In this document: positions 45,407 to 53,803 of the stretch, one piece after another | Layout: each line of letters starts with the position of its first letter | How positions within the stretch are numbered: the first letter of the stretch is position 1 | Source: UBA11222 sp030652895 | GTDB taxonomy: Bacteria; Pseudomonadota; Alphaproteobacteria; UBA11222 | DNA length: 64,000 nt | Assembly (NCBI GenBank): GCA_038318895.1 | Contig: JBBQCS010000004.1 | Location: 1-64,000 of the forward strand | Reading direction: 5' to 3' | The notes under the pieces: model-generated | Told to the model about the DNA's origin: nothing | Database searches by the model: none | What the model saw: the letters and a program-made list of their open reading frames with translations, nothing else | Translations under genes and position numbers: made by a program

Positions 45407-46198
45407 GTGATTGATCTAAAATTGACTATGCGCGGTGGAACTTTCTCCGCGGCGGCCGCACTTGCGGTTGGTGTTTTGTTTTCTTTGCCGTCTGTGGCGC
45501 AGGAAACTGCAACGCCTGAAAGCGGCTATACAGATGTCAACGACCCGTTTGAGCCGATGAACAGGGCGATTTTTTCGTTTAACCTGGGTTTCGATAAAAT
45601 CATTCTGCGTCCTACCGCTCTCGCCTACCGGGCAGTTCTGCCTGCACCGGCGCGAGAATCGGCAACAAATTTTCTGGACAATCTGGAAAGCCCGGTAATT
45701 TTTCTGAACGATTTGCTGCAGGCGAAACCTCGCCGTGCAGCTAATACGCTGGCGCGTTTTAGCATCAACACCGTCATAGGTTTTTTTGGTTTTTTTGATC
45801 CCGCCGAAGACATGGGGCTTGCGCGCCATGACGAAGACTTTGCCCAAACCCTGGGCGCCTGGGGTGTAAGTCCCGGACCTTATTTGGTGCTGCCGCTGCT
45901 TGGCCCGCTTCCGCCTCGCGATACAATTGGCTTTGTCGCCGATATTTTCACGGACCCGATGACCTATATATTAAGGGAACACAGAACAGCCAATCTGGCC
46001 CTGTACGGCGTTGATCTAGTGAACGAGCGTGAGCAAGTGATTGAAGAGTTCGATGAACTGGAAAAAACGTCGGTTGATTATTATGCTGCGATCCGTAGTC
46101 TGTACCGTCAGCGAATGAATGACCTAATTCGCGACGGCGAGCCGGATATGGATAATCTGCCAAGTTTTGATGATGACGAAATTAGCGATACACCCTAA
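45407..46198 (+). CDS. mlaA: Outer-membrane lipid-asymmetry protein MlaA (VacJ)
   Basis: A 263-residue protein that extracts mislocalised phospholipids from the outer leaflet. The family core is clear: DVNDPFEPMNRAIFSFN, NFLDNLESPVIFLNDLLQ, RFSINTVIGFFGFFDPA and YLVLPLLGPLPPRDTIG. The start is GTG 45407, backed by GAGGAA eight bases upstream; ATG 45428 lacks such a site. The signal peptide ends LPSVAQ and contains no Cys, so unlike E. coli MlaA this is not an obvious lipoprotein. The acidic C-terminal tail (PSFDDDEISD) is disordered. mlaC follows after 13 bases. Confidence 0.92.
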   Translation: MIDLKLTMRGGTFSAAAALAVGVLFSLPSVAQETATPESGYTDVNDPFEPMNRAIFSFNLGFDKIILRPTALAYRAVLPAPARESATNFLDNLESPVIFLNDLLQAKPRRAANTLARFSINTVIGFFGFFDPAEDMGLARHDEDFAQTLGAWGVSPGPYLVLPLLGPLPPRDTIGFVADIFTDPMTYILREHRTANLALYGVDLVNEREQVIEEFDELEKTSVDYYAAIRSLYRQRMNDLIRDGEPDMDNLPSFDDDEISDTP

Positions 46199-46211
46199 CG
46201 GATTTTATTAC

Positions 46212-46856
46212 ATGTTTATGCGTTTAAATTTCACCCGGTTGTTCGCGGCTACACTGCTTACCGCGGCGGTCCTCTGTCATACCATCGCGATAGCCGCAAC
46301 CAATCCCCCCGCGTTTATCGAAAAACTGACCTATAGCGCCTTGGAGACATTGGGCGACCAAGCCATTGGTGAAAAAGAGCGCTACTCGAAATTTCACGCT
46401 CTTCTGAGCGATAATGTTGATATGCCGCGCGTTGGACGCTTTGTTCTGGGCGCCAATTGGCGCAAAGCGGATACGGCCCAGCAAGCCGAATTTCAAAAGC
46501 TGTACAAAGATTACCTCATCTCTGCCTATGCCGGACGCCTGAAAGATTATACCAGGGCCAAAATCAGGATCAAAAACACCACGGGCGTTGGCAAGAACGA
46601 ATATTTGGTCTCCAGCCAGGTCACAAATCCGAATAATCCCGAACCAGTGAGCGTCGACTGGCGGTTGCGGGAATCAGAGGACAAGTTACTTGTTCTCGAC
46701 ATGACGATTGAAGGGATAAGCATGGCGCTGACCCAACGGTCGGAATTCGCCTCTATCATTCAAAAAAATGGCGGTGATATTAATGCGTTACTGGCACGCA
46801 TGCGCAGCTCTGCCGGGGCCGTCAGTGACGGCGAACAGGTGTCTATCGCCAATTAG
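46212..46856 (+). CDS. mlaC: Periplasmic phospholipid carrier MlaC (Ttg2D)
   Basis: A 214-residue exported protein with a signal peptide (RLFAATLLTAAVLCHTIAIAA). It shows the MlaC pattern RFVLGANWRKADTAQQAEF, followed by VSSQVTNPNNPEPVSVDWRL and VLDMTIEGISMALTQRSEF. MlaC shuttles phospholipid between MlaA at the outer membrane and the MlaFEDB transporter at the inner membrane. The transporter genes are not in this window. ATG 46212 (or 46218) is favoured over an upstream in-frame start inside mlaA. Confidence 0.9.
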   Translation: MFMRLNFTRLFAATLLTAAVLCHTIAIAATNPPAFIEKLTYSALETLGDQAIGEKERYSKFHALLSDNVDMPRVGRFVLGANWRKADTAQQAEFQKLYKDYLISAYAGRLKDYTRAKIRIKNTTGVGKNEYLVSSQVTNPNNPEPVSVDWRLRESEDKLLVLDMTIEGISMALTQRSEFASIIQKNGGDINALLARMRSSAGAVSDGEQVSIAN

Positions 46857-46875
46857 GTAATAACCGCAAACCAGC

Positions 46876-48564
46876 TCACGCGCGCCCGAGCTTTTTGAAT
46901 TTCACCCGGTGCGGCTGGGCAGCTTCGGCGCCCAGGCGACGCTTCTTGTCCGCCTCATATTCTTCATAGTTGCCTTCAAACCATTCCACATGGCTGTCGC
47001 CTTCAAACGACAGCATATGGGTGGCGATCCGGTCAAGAAACCAGCGGTCATGGCTGATGATCATCGCGCACCCGGCGAAATCGACCAGCGCGTCTTCCAG
47101 TGCGCGCAACGTATCCACATCCAGATCGTTCGTCGGCTCATCCAGCAGCAACAGGTTTGCCCCGGACTTCAATATTTTCGCCAAATGCACACGGTTACGT
47201 TCGCCACCCGAGAGCACGCCGACCTTCTTTTGCTGATCCGTGCCTTTGAAGTTGAACGCGCCGACATAGGCGCGGCTGTTCATTTCCATCTTCCCCAGCG
47301 CAATAACATCGGTACCGCCAGAAATTTCTTCCCACACATTCTTGTCCGGATCCAATGTATCACGGCTCTGGTCCACATAGCCAAGCTGCACAGTTGTTCC
47401 AAACTTCAGGCTGCCTTTATCTGGCTGTTCCAGCCCCGTCAGCATCCGGAACAATGTGGTTTTACCAACACCATTAGGCCCTATAATGCCGACAATACCA
47501 CCGGGCGGCAGCCGGAACGACAGATCATCAATCAGCAGCCGCTCACCAAAAGCCTTACAGAGATGTTCCGCCTCAATCACCACATCGCCGAGCCGCGGCC
47601 CTGCGGGAATTACGATCTGCGCCTTGCCCGTTGTACGCTCGCGTGCCTCGGATCGCGCCAGTAAGTCACCATAGGCGGAAACGCGGGCCTTGTTCTTGGC
47701 CTGGCGCGCCTTGGGCGACTGGCGTATCCATTCCAGTTCGCGATCCAGCGTGTCCTGAACGCCGGAGGCCTCGCGATCTTCCTGCTGCATGCGTTTGCGT
47801 TTTTGCACCAGCCATGAGGAATAATTTCCCTCATATGGAATGCCGCGGCCGCGATCCAGTTCCAGTATCCAGCCAGTCACGTTGTCGAGAAAATACCGGT
47901 CATGGGTAATCAGACACACCGTACCCTTATATTCCTTCAGGAAGTTTTCCAGCCATCCAACGGTTTCCGCATCGAGATGGTTGGTCGGTTCGTCCAGCAG
48001 CAGCATATCGGGTTGCGACAGCAGCAATTTGCACAGGGCGACGCGGCGTTTTTCGCCACCAGAGAGCGTGTCGATCTTCGCATCTCCGGGGGGGCACCGC
48101 AGTACATCCATCGCCAGTTCAACGCGGGAATCCAGATCCCAGGCATTGAGCGCCTCAATACGTTCCTGCAGCGTCGATTGCCGCTCGATCAAGGCGTTCA
48201 TCGCGTCATCATCCATCGGTTCGGCAAACGCCGCGGCCACGGTTTCAAATTCGTCCAACAGCGCCTTGGTTTCAGCAACCCCCTCCAGCACATTGCCCCA
48301 GACGTCTTTGTCCGGATTTAGCTCCGGCTCTTGCGCCAGATAGCCAACCTTGATGCCTTCAGCAGCCCAGGCCTCGCCCTGAAACTCCTTATCAACCCCC
48401 GCCATGATGCGCAGCAACGTCGACTTACCCGACCCGTTAACGCCCAGAACGCCAATTTTGGCGCCGGGCAAAAACGACAGACGAATGTCATTCAGCACCT
48501 GCCGGCCCCCCGGATAGGCCTTGCTCAGACCCTGCATCACGTAAGCATATTGATAGGCCGCCAT
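46876..48564 (-). CDS. ettA: Energy-dependent translational throttle protein EttA (ABC-F)
   Basis: An ABC-F ATPase of about 562 residues that binds the ribosomal E site and gates the start of elongation according to the ATP/ADP ratio. Two ABC domains are present. The first has GVNGSGKSTLL, LSGGEKRRVALCKLL and LLLDEPTNHLDAETV. The second has GPNGVGKTTLFRML, LSGGERNRVHLAKIL and LLLDEPTNDLDVDTL. The arm region and the linker (RKRMQQEDREASG) are typical of EttA. ATG 48564 (MAAYQYAYVMQGLSK) matches family N-termini; ATG 48594 is in frame upstream. Confidence 0.95.
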   Translation of the reverse strand: MAAYQYAYVMQGLSKAYPGGRQVLNDIRLSFLPGAKIGVLGVNGSGKSTLLRIMAGVDKEFQGEAWAAEGIKVGYLAQEPELNPDKDVWGNVLEGVAETKALLDEFETVAAAFAEPMDDDAMNALIERQSTLQERIEALNAWDLDSRVELAMDVLRCPPGDAKIDTLSGGEKRRVALCKLLLSQPDMLLLDEPTNHLDAETVGWLENFLKEYKGTVCLITHDRYFLDNVTGWILELDRGRGIPYEGNYSSWLVQKRKRMQQEDREASGVQDTLDRELEWIRQSPKARQAKNKARVSAYGDLLARSEARERTTGKAQIVIPAGPRLGDVVIEAEHLCKAFGERLLIDDLSFRLPPGGIVGIIGPNGVGKTTLFRMLTGLEQPDKGSLKFGTTVQLGYVDQSRDTLDPDKNVWEEISGGTDVIALGKMEMNSRAYVGAFNFKGTDQQKKVGVLSGGERNRVHLAKILKSGANLLLLDEPTNDLDVDTLRALEDALVDFAGCAMIISHDRWFLDRIATHMLSFEGDSHVEWFEGNYEEYEADKKRRLGAEAAQPHRVKFKKLGRA

Positions 48565-48723
48565 AAAACGCTCCAAAAATTGCGGGAATTTCATATGCCA
48601 GCCTTAGCCATTCCGGCTGCCGGCTGGTCAGTTGAACAGGTTTTTTACGCTATCGCGTGCGCTCGTGCAACGCATCTGCTGCAACATCTTTAGTTGCGGC
48701 AAAAATCCTGCTATAGCCAGTCT

Positions 48724-48799
48724 GGGCCTGTAGTTCAGTGGTTAGAACCCACCGCTCATAACGGTGTTGTCGCAGGTTCGAATCCTGCCAGGCCCACCA
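48724..48799 (+). tRNA. tRNA with CAU anticodon, probably tRNA-Ile2 (lysidine)
   Basis: A 76-nt cloverleaf with encoded CCA. The acceptor stem is GGGCCTG/CAGGCCC, the anticodon stem CACCG/CGGTG with loop CTCATAA, and the T arm GCAGG-TTCGAAT-CCTGC. The CAT anticodon could mean elongator Met, initiator Met or Ile2. The GGGCCTG acceptor stem is like alphaproteobacterial Ile tRNAs and the short D loop is like E. coli Ile2, so Ile2, modified by TilS to read AUA, is favoured. The D stem is GTTC/GAAC rather than the commoner GCTC/GAGC. Confidence 0.9.
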
Positions 48800-49094
48800 T
48801 TATTTGTCTCGCGGCGCGAAGCGCCTCCGGCGGGGCGGCCGCCCGAAGTACGGTCGCACTTTTGCTGTGCCGCGTTCGACCCCCCCAGATCCGCCAGTAG
48901 CCCCGCGGCATGAAGCTTGCCGCCGGGCTATCCTCTTGCCGGGAAGAGCCCTTCCGGGGAAGGCGTGCCAGCGCCGCCTCGAATAATCCTCGGCACACAA
49001 ACAGCCATCCCTTCCCACTGTCAGGTAAGCGATAGAGGATGCCAAAACAGATCGCCAGAGTGAGGGGTCTTCAACAGCGTGCTGAAATATTCCA
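48800..49094. other. Non-coding stretch downstream of the tRNA
   Basis: About 295 bases in which no gene is supported. It contains GC-rich imperfect inverted repeats, for example an almost perfect pair CCGGGAAG/CTTCCGG at about 48938-48957. No integrase, direct repeat of the tRNA end or insertion-sequence end was seen. A minus-strand frame crossing the tRNA is an artefact. Confidence 0.4.
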
Positions 49095-49820
49095 TTAATC
49101 TCCCAATCTCGGAAAAAACGCCGCGCGTAGCCAGCCTCGCCAGCTATTGTCCTGCGTGAACTGCTTGTCCATGGACGATTCCCAGCGGGTAAAATCCTCC
49201 GGGGACAGATGAAATAGGCTGGCGCGCACTTTTATCTCGCGGCCGGGGTCAAGCTGCTTTACCACCTTGGCCGGATTACCCGCCACGATACAATTGGCCG
49301 GCACATCATCCACTACCACTGCACGCGCGCCAATAATGGCATTATTGCCAATGGTAACGCCTTTGGCGACAAATGCGCTGTCGCCAAACCAGACATTGTC
49401 ACCCACCGTGATCGGGGCGCTGGCGCCAATGGAACGGGTGCGGTCATAGATGTCGTGCCAGTCAGCGTCTGTAAGATAAACCCCGTAAGCAAACATACAG
49501 TTATCGCCAATGGTGATGCTGCTGGCCGAGGACAGACGCACCCCCGGGCAAATCAGGCAATGATCACCGATACGGATTTCACCACTACTGTTTTCGCCAG
49601 GCCATACGCAAAGCTGAACCGGCGCAAACCGTGCCGACAGCAGATGCAAATTTCGGCCGGCGGAAATGTGTTCCCCAAAAATACTGACGCTCCAGGGACT
49701 GAGTATCTTGTGACCGGGCCCAATAGTATCAAATGAGGGGATAAGAAAATGCCGCGCCCAGGCATCTGTGAAATACGCAACCATACGCTTTAGTAAAAAT
49801 GGCCGATGTTCTTTTCGCAT
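49095..49820 (-). CDS. Hexapeptide-repeat acyltransferase (LbH family)
   Basis: A left-handed beta-helix transferase of about 241 residues. Hexapeptide turns begin around residue 85 (EIRIGDHCLICPGVRLSSAS, ITIGDNCMFAYGVYL) and continue through ITVGDNVWFGDSAFVAKG to AIIGARAVVVDDVPANCIVAGNPAKVV, the usual closing coil of O-acetyltransferases. YLTDADWHDIYDRT provides a possible catalytic His. It is unrelated in detail to the XAT-like protein at 1376. ATG 49820 is the assumed start. The acceptor is unknown; modification of an envelope glycan is plausible but unproven. Confidence 0.75.
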   Translation of the reverse strand: MRKEHRPFLLKRMVAYFTDAWARHFLIPSFDTIGPGHKILSPWSVSIFGEHISAGRNLHLLSARFAPVQLCVWPGENSSGEIRIGDHCLICPGVRLSSASSITIGDNCMFAYGVYLTDADWHDIYDRTRSIGASAPITVGDNVWFGDSAFVAKGVTIGNNAIIGARAVVVDDVPANCIVAGNPAKVVKQLDPGREIKVRASLFHLSPEDFTRWESSMDKQFTQDNSWRGWLRAAFFPRLGD

Positions 49821-49922
49821 CTTTTTTGCCGCAATCAGTAAATACAATCCATATCACATTACACTAAGACAGCATCCGTCAGAAAGAAAGCGCATGCTGG
49901 AAGCCGGCAGACTGGAGCACTA

Positions 49923-50459
49923 TCAGGCGTCCACAAAACTTTCAGAAACCCGCCTTTCACGGCCGGTATAGTCTTTGCTGATATGGCGCCTGCGGCACGG
50001 GCCAAAATAATTTCTGGAACTGACAAAAGCGCGTGGTTTATTGATGATTGACATAAAACGCAGATAGACCGCGTTGGCCGAAACCGGCTTGGCCAGAAAC
50101 TCCGTAACCCCGGCGTCACGCGCCCTGCACACATGCTTGCGGTCGGAGTAGCTGGTCAGAAATATTATCGGCACATAGGGGTTGGGGCTGTCGGATGCCT
50201 TGCGAACAAGTTCGGTAAATTCGATGCCGTCAATGCCCGGCATTTCCCAGTCCACGATCATTATATCCGGATTATAGGCGCGCATCGCCTCGAATCCGTC
50301 CGCGCCGTCATTTGCCTCATACACAAACTGGATACCCAGCGCATGCAGGATCGTATTCACGATCTTGCGCATGTTCGCATGATCATCAACGATGAGAACG
50401 ACAAGGTTTTTAAGCCCGTTATCTACCACGCGAAATACCGCCGCCTCAGCGGCGCCCAT
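49923..50459 (-). CDS. Single-domain (CheY-like) response regulator
   Basis: A receiver-domain protein of 178 residues without a DNA-binding output domain. Acidic pocket residues are D25/D26 (LIVDDH), the phospho-acceptor is D70 (IMIVDWEMP), the switch Thr is T102 (FLTSYSD) and the conserved Lys is K124 (FLAKPV). The tail (GPCRRRH, YTGRERR) is a basic extension found in many alphaproteobacterial single-domain regulators. The longer upstream frame (to 50735) overlaps the next gene and lacks homology, so ATG 50459 is used. No histidine kinase is adjacent. Confidence 0.87.
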   Translation of the reverse strand: MGAAEAAVFRVVDNGLKNLVVLIVDDHANMRKIVNTILHALGIQFVYEANDGADGFEAMRAYNPDIMIVDWEMPGIDGIEFTELVRKASDSPNPYVPIIFLTSYSDRKHVCRARDAGVTEFLAKPVSANAVYLRFMSIINKPRAFVSSRNYFGPCRRRHISKDYTGRERRVSESFVDA

Positions 50460-50526
50460 CGCCCTTGCATCCCCATGCTTGGTTGTATTTGCGGGACAAT
50501 AAAACCATAGCGCGCATAAGAAAGGG

Positions 50527-51144
50527 TTAACGGCGCGCGGAACCCCAGTAATTATAGCCCATGATGCGCGGCGTTGACGGCAGATACATGCTCTGAAGGT
50601 CGCTGATCTTGAACCCTGCCCCCTCGATAAGCGCCGGAATCGCCCGGTTGATATTGCATCCTCCACCGATAGGTTTCCAGATCGGATTGATCCGGTTCTG
50701 CCATTTAGCGACTGCGGCGTCCGGAGCAATGCCATGTTCGCAAAATAGCAGTTGCCCGTCAGGCCGCAACACCCGAAGCATGCCCTGCAGCGCCTTTAGC
50801 GTGTCCGGGATGGTGCACAGGGTGAACGTCGTCACCACCGTATCGACACTTTGATCCTCAAGCGGGATGGCCTCACCCGGCAGATCGATGAACTCCACCT
50901 TGAACGCCACGTCGCTGACGCGATCCGCCGCCAATGCGCGCATCTCCGCCGACGGCTCCAGCGCATACAGCATTTCGATATTAGCCGCATCATAATGCGG
51001 AAGATTGTGCCCCGCACCCACACCGATTTCCAGCACACGTCCGCGCGCCAGCGGCACCACCTTGGCGCGCTGCCGGGTGATGGGTTTTGCTCCGCAGGCG
51101 GCGTTGATCAGTTTAGGTAAAAGGTACTTTTCATACAGCCCCAT
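50527..51144 (-). CDS. Class I SAM-dependent methyltransferase
   Basis: A methyltransferase of about 205 residues. The SAM motif is VLEIGVGAGHNLPHYD and motif IV-like VDTVVTTFTLCTIPD follows. LRPDGQLLFCEHG and a C-terminal GGGCNINRAI segment resemble the METTL7/phospholipid N-methyltransferase-like group. ATG 51144 gives a natural N-terminus (MGLYEKYLLPKLINAACG). It lies 41 bases after the SDR gene upstream, separated by a hairpin, so it may or may not belong to the same transcript. Its substrate is unknown. Confidence 0.78.
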   Translation of the reverse strand: MGLYEKYLLPKLINAACGAKPITRQRAKVVPLARGRVLEIGVGAGHNLPHYDAANIEMLYALEPSAEMRALAADRVSDVAFKVEFIDLPGEAIPLEDQSVDTVVTTFTLCTIPDTLKALQGMLRVLRPDGQLLFCEHGIAPDAAVAKWQNRINPIWKPIGGGCNINRAIPALIEGAGFKISDLQSMYLPSTPRIMGYNYWGSARR

Positions 51145-51163
51145 ACAATATTTTCCCTTTTTA

Positions 51164-51181
51164 GGCGGCCAAATAGCCGCC
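51164..51181 (-). terminator. Hairpin after the SDR/PTE gene array
   Basis: A six-pair stem GGCGGC/GCCGCC with loop TATTTG (minus strand) lies four bases after the first SDR stop. The following bases are A-rich rather than T-rich on the transcribed strand, so it is a weak terminator at best and may mark an mRNA end or processing site. Confidence 0.35.
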
Positions 51182-51185
51182 CTGC

Positions 51186-51941
51186 TTATTGTGTTGTCCA
51201 ACCACCATCAATCACCAGTTCCGCACCTGTCACGAACGAGGCTTCGTCCGAGCACAGGAACAAAGAACCGTTCGCAATTTCTTCGGGTTTTCCCAACCGG
51301 CCAATTGGCGTTTTACCCGTCAGGTCATCCAGAAATTCCTGCGGCATGGACTTCGCGAGCGGCGTGGCAATAATGCCGGGATGCACCGAGTTGATACGAA
51401 TGCCCTGGGTCGCATATTCCAGCGCCGCCGCCTTCGACATCAGCCGCACTGCACCTTTAGAGGCATGGTAGGACAGCATGCCCGGGCTGCCAATAATTCC
51501 GTAGACAGAAGAAATATTGACAATTGCGCCGCCGCCCGCTTTCAGTATTTCAGGGATTGCGGTTTTCATGCCATACCAGACACCGGTCTGATTGACGGCA
51601 ATGGTTTTGTCCCAGCTGGCCTGACTTTCGGTGGTGACGCCGCCCGCCATGCCAATGCCGGCATTATTGACCAGCGTCGTCAGCTTGCCATACAGATTAA
51701 CGGCTTTCTTGACCGCATCGCCCCAGCTTGCTTCGCTGGACACATCAAGACTGGTAAAGGCAGCCTGGCCACCGCTATTGGTGACGCCTATACTATCGGC
51801 GACATCCCTGCCCATTTTTTCCTGTATATCGCCAATCAGCACTTTTGCACCCTCGGCGGCAAAGACGCGCGCATGCGCCTCGCCAATCCCGCTGGCGCCG
51901 CCGCTGATCAGGACCACTTTTCCCTCGAGTCTTCCGGCCAT
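51186..51941 (-). CDS. Short-chain dehydrogenase/reductase, paralog 1
   Basis: A classical SDR of 251 residues. The cofactor loop GGASGIG lies at residues 14-20. Asp38 (VLIGDIQ) after strand beta-2 favours NAD over NADP. The catalytic tetrad is N117, S144, Y158 and K162 (YHASK), and the C-terminus is VTGAELVIDGGWTTQ. It is nearly identical to the two neighbouring SDRs except in the substrate lid at about residues 192-215. It begins exactly nine bases after the PTE-like gene, the same spacing as in the second copy. Substrate unknown, but it probably acts with the adjacent hydrolase. Confidence 0.88.
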   Translation of the reverse strand: MAGRLEGKVVLISGGASGIGEAHARVFAAEGAKVLIGDIQEKMGRDVADSIGVTNSGGQAAFTSLDVSSEASWGDAVKKAVNLYGKLTTLVNNAGIGMAGGVTTESQASWDKTIAVNQTGVWYGMKTAIPEILKAGGGAIVNISSVYGIIGSPGMLSYHASKGAVRLMSKAAALEYATQGIRINSVHPGIIATPLAKSMPQEFLDDLTGKTPIGRLGKPEEIANGSLFLCSDEASFVTGAELVIDGGWTTQ

Positions 51942-51950
51942 CTTTGCGTC

Positions 51951-52919
51951 CTACCTCTTGAAATAGTTAAGCGGATTGTTGGTGGTGAGCTGCTGGATTT
52001 GCTCGTCCACCACACCTGCCTTGCGCATCGCTGGCAAAATGTTGCGCGAGATATGGGCAAAGTTCCAGTTGGGCGATCCCTTCTTCATGCCATCCAGAAC
52101 GCCGGTATCCCGCCCGCGCCAGCAATGCAGCGCATCATGCGACATCATGATACGGTCAAACCCAACACTCAACAGACCAATCAGTGAAGCCATCCGCATT
52201 TTGTCCGAGCATATAGTCTCAATCCCAAAACGGTCAAAGCCAAGCCAGGCGCCGCGCTGCAGGATCTCGAAATAATAGCGCATGTCGCCGACACCACAGG
52301 AGTGGCCGATCATGACCTTGTTGAAATCAACCCCTTCTTCTTCAAAAATATCCAGGGTCTCGCTGCCATAGGGTTCTGTCTCGTCATTATGGCACAGGAT
52401 AGGCACACCGGTTTTTTTGTGCGCGCGGGCAGCTGCGCGCAAGCATTTCTGCTCGGCCGCGGTTATCCCCTGGCCAGGCGCGGTTATGCCGGGTATGCCA
52501 CCGGTCGCCACCTTGATGATGCCGGCCTTGATGCCGGTTTTGCCAATGCCTTCCTGAATCTCATGGGCATAAACCTCTGCAATGCCGTCAATATCCATCA
52601 GCCTGAAATGCTGGGGAATACCCAACGCATCATTATAAAGCCCTGTCGCAACGATGACATTGATACCGGACTTTTCCGATACTTCGGCAGCAAATTCCGG
52701 ATCACGGCCAAGTTCCATCGGGCACGGATCGACGATGCTTCTAACGCCAAGACCTTTGATTTCTTTCATCTTTTCGACCGCGGTAGAAATTTCCTTCTTG
52801 CGGTCTACATCGCGTGGATCAAGTTCCCAACCGGGCCAGCCGACCGAGAGATGTTCGTGGACCAGTGTAAAACCCAAATCCTCTGGTTTGATCGTGCCGG
52901 TTGCTGAATTTACGGTCAT
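51951..52919 (-). CDS. Phosphotriesterase-family hydrolase (lactonase-like), paralog 1
   Basis: A binuclear-metal amidohydrolase of 322 residues. The full ligand set is present: H21 and H23 (VHEHL), carboxylated K136 (IIKVATGG), H177 (LCHND), H206 (GHSCG) and D262 (SHDA). Many bacterial members of this family are lactonases rather than organophosphate hydrolases. It has no signal peptide, so it is cytoplasmic. It is clearly a duplicate of the gene at 54590. It is paired with an SDR immediately downstream, which suggests a dehydrogenase-plus-lactonase sequence, but the compound is unknown. Confidence 0.87.
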   Translation of the reverse strand: MTVNSATGTIKPEDLGFTLVHEHLSVGWPGWELDPRDVDRKKEISTAVEKMKEIKGLGVRSIVDPCPMELGRDPEFAAEVSEKSGINVIVATGLYNDALGIPQHFRLMDIDGIAEVYAHEIQEGIGKTGIKAGIIKVATGGIPGITAPGQGITAAEQKCLRAAARAHKKTGVPILCHNDETEPYGSETLDIFEEEGVDFNKVMIGHSCGVGDMRYYFEILQRGAWLGFDRFGIETICSDKMRMASLIGLLSVGFDRIMMSHDALHCWRGRDTGVLDGMKKGSPNWNFAHISRNILPAMRKAGVVDEQIQQLTTNNPLNYFKR

Positions 52920-52971
52920 GACAGACCTCCCTGTTGTGCGTGGTTGTTATTATACTCTTTCGAGCCTGCTT

Positions 52972-53730
52972 TTATTGTGCGAGCCACCCGCCATCAATGA
53001 CCAGTTCCGCACCAGTTACAAATGACGCATCGTCCGAGCACAAATAGAGTGAGCCATAGGCGATATCCTCGGGCCGTCCCAACCGGCCGATGGGCGTTTT
53101 ACCGATAATTCCCTCTACGATTTCCGGCGTCAGCGCGGTTCCAAGAATCGGCGTGTTGATAATACCCGGATGCACGGAATTGATACGGATGCCCTGGGTG
53201 GCGTATTCCAGCGCCGCCGCCTTGGACATCAGCCGCACCGCGCCCTTGGACGCGTGATAGGCGAACATGTCCGGGCTGCCAATAATTCCGTACAGAGATG
53301 AAATATTGACAATCGCGCCGCCTCCCGCTTTCAGAATTTCGGGGATCGCCGTCTTCATGCCGTACCAGACGCCGGTTTGGTTGACCGCCATGGTCCTGTC
53401 CCAGCTTTCCTGGGTTTCCGTCGTAACGCCCCCCATGACACCAATGCCCGCATTGTTGACCAGCGTTGTCAGCTTGCCATACATGCTGACGGCTTTCTTG
53501 ACCGCGTCGCCCCAGCTTTTTTCGGATGTCACGTCAAGATTTGTGTACGCCGCCTGCCCGCCGCTATTGGTGATGCCAATACCTTCAGCCACTTCCTGGC
53601 CCATTTTATCCTGAATATCGCCGATCAGCACTTTGGCGCCCTCAGCGGCGAATATGCGTGCATGGGCGGCGCCAATCCCGCTGGCGCCGCCGGTGATCAA
53701 CACTACTTTTCCTTCAAGTCTTCCGGTCAT
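52972..53730 (-). CDS. Short-chain dehydrogenase/reductase, paralog 2
   Basis: A classical SDR of 252 residues closely related to its two neighbours. It has the TGGASGIG cofactor loop, the GDIQ NAD-type acidic residue, Ser in VNISSLYG and YHASK. The lid reads NTPILGTALTPEIVEG, distinct from both others. It is the only SDR of the three not directly following a PTE-like gene. It lies 73 bases after paralog 3, with a hairpin in the gap. The 52 bases downstream of it carry the leader of the first PTE copy. Confidence 0.88.
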   Translation of the reverse strand: MTGRLEGKVVLITGGASGIGAAHARIFAAEGAKVLIGDIQDKMGQEVAEGIGITNSGGQAAYTNLDVTSEKSWGDAVKKAVSMYGKLTTLVNNAGIGVMGGVTTETQESWDRTMAVNQTGVWYGMKTAIPEILKAGGGAIVNISSLYGIIGSPDMFAYHASKGAVRLMSKAAALEYATQGIRINSVHPGIINTPILGTALTPEIVEGIIGKTPIGRLGRPEDIAYGSLYLCSDDASFVTGAELVIDGGWLAQ

Positions 53731-53778
53731 ATGACTTCCTGTTCTTCTTAGCGCGCAAGGACCGCCGTTCGTTCGCGG

Positions 53779-53796
53779 CCGGACTTTTTCGTCCGG
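53779..53796 (-). other. Hairpin between SDR paralogs 3 and 2
   Basis: A perfect six-pair stem CCGGAC/GTCCGG with a six-base loop (GAAAAA on the minus strand) lies in the 73-base gap between the two SDR genes. No U-run follows. It could adjust relative expression by mRNA processing or weak attenuation. Confidence 0.35.
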
Positions 53797-53803
53797 AAGC
53801 GCC

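Noticed and set aside
48756..48998. Minus-strand 80-residue frame ending GLAGFEPATTPL
   Set aside because: The ending is the well-known artefact of translating the antisense strand of a tRNA. It overlaps the CAU tRNA and has no coding support.
48800..49094. Possible integration site or mobile element next to the tRNA
   Set aside because: No integrase, no repeat of the tRNA 3' end and no insertion-sequence termini were found. Only short GC-rich inverted repeats are present.
49923..50735. Extended 270-residue form of the response regulator
   Set aside because: The extra 92 N-terminal residues overlap the methyltransferase gene and look like out-of-frame sequence. The receiver domain starts naturally at ATG 50459.
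51189..52187. Plus-strand frame of 332 residues, and a similar one at 54020-54952
   Set aside because: Both are antisense to the SDR/PTE genes. They recur because the genes beneath them are duplicates, not because they code for protein.
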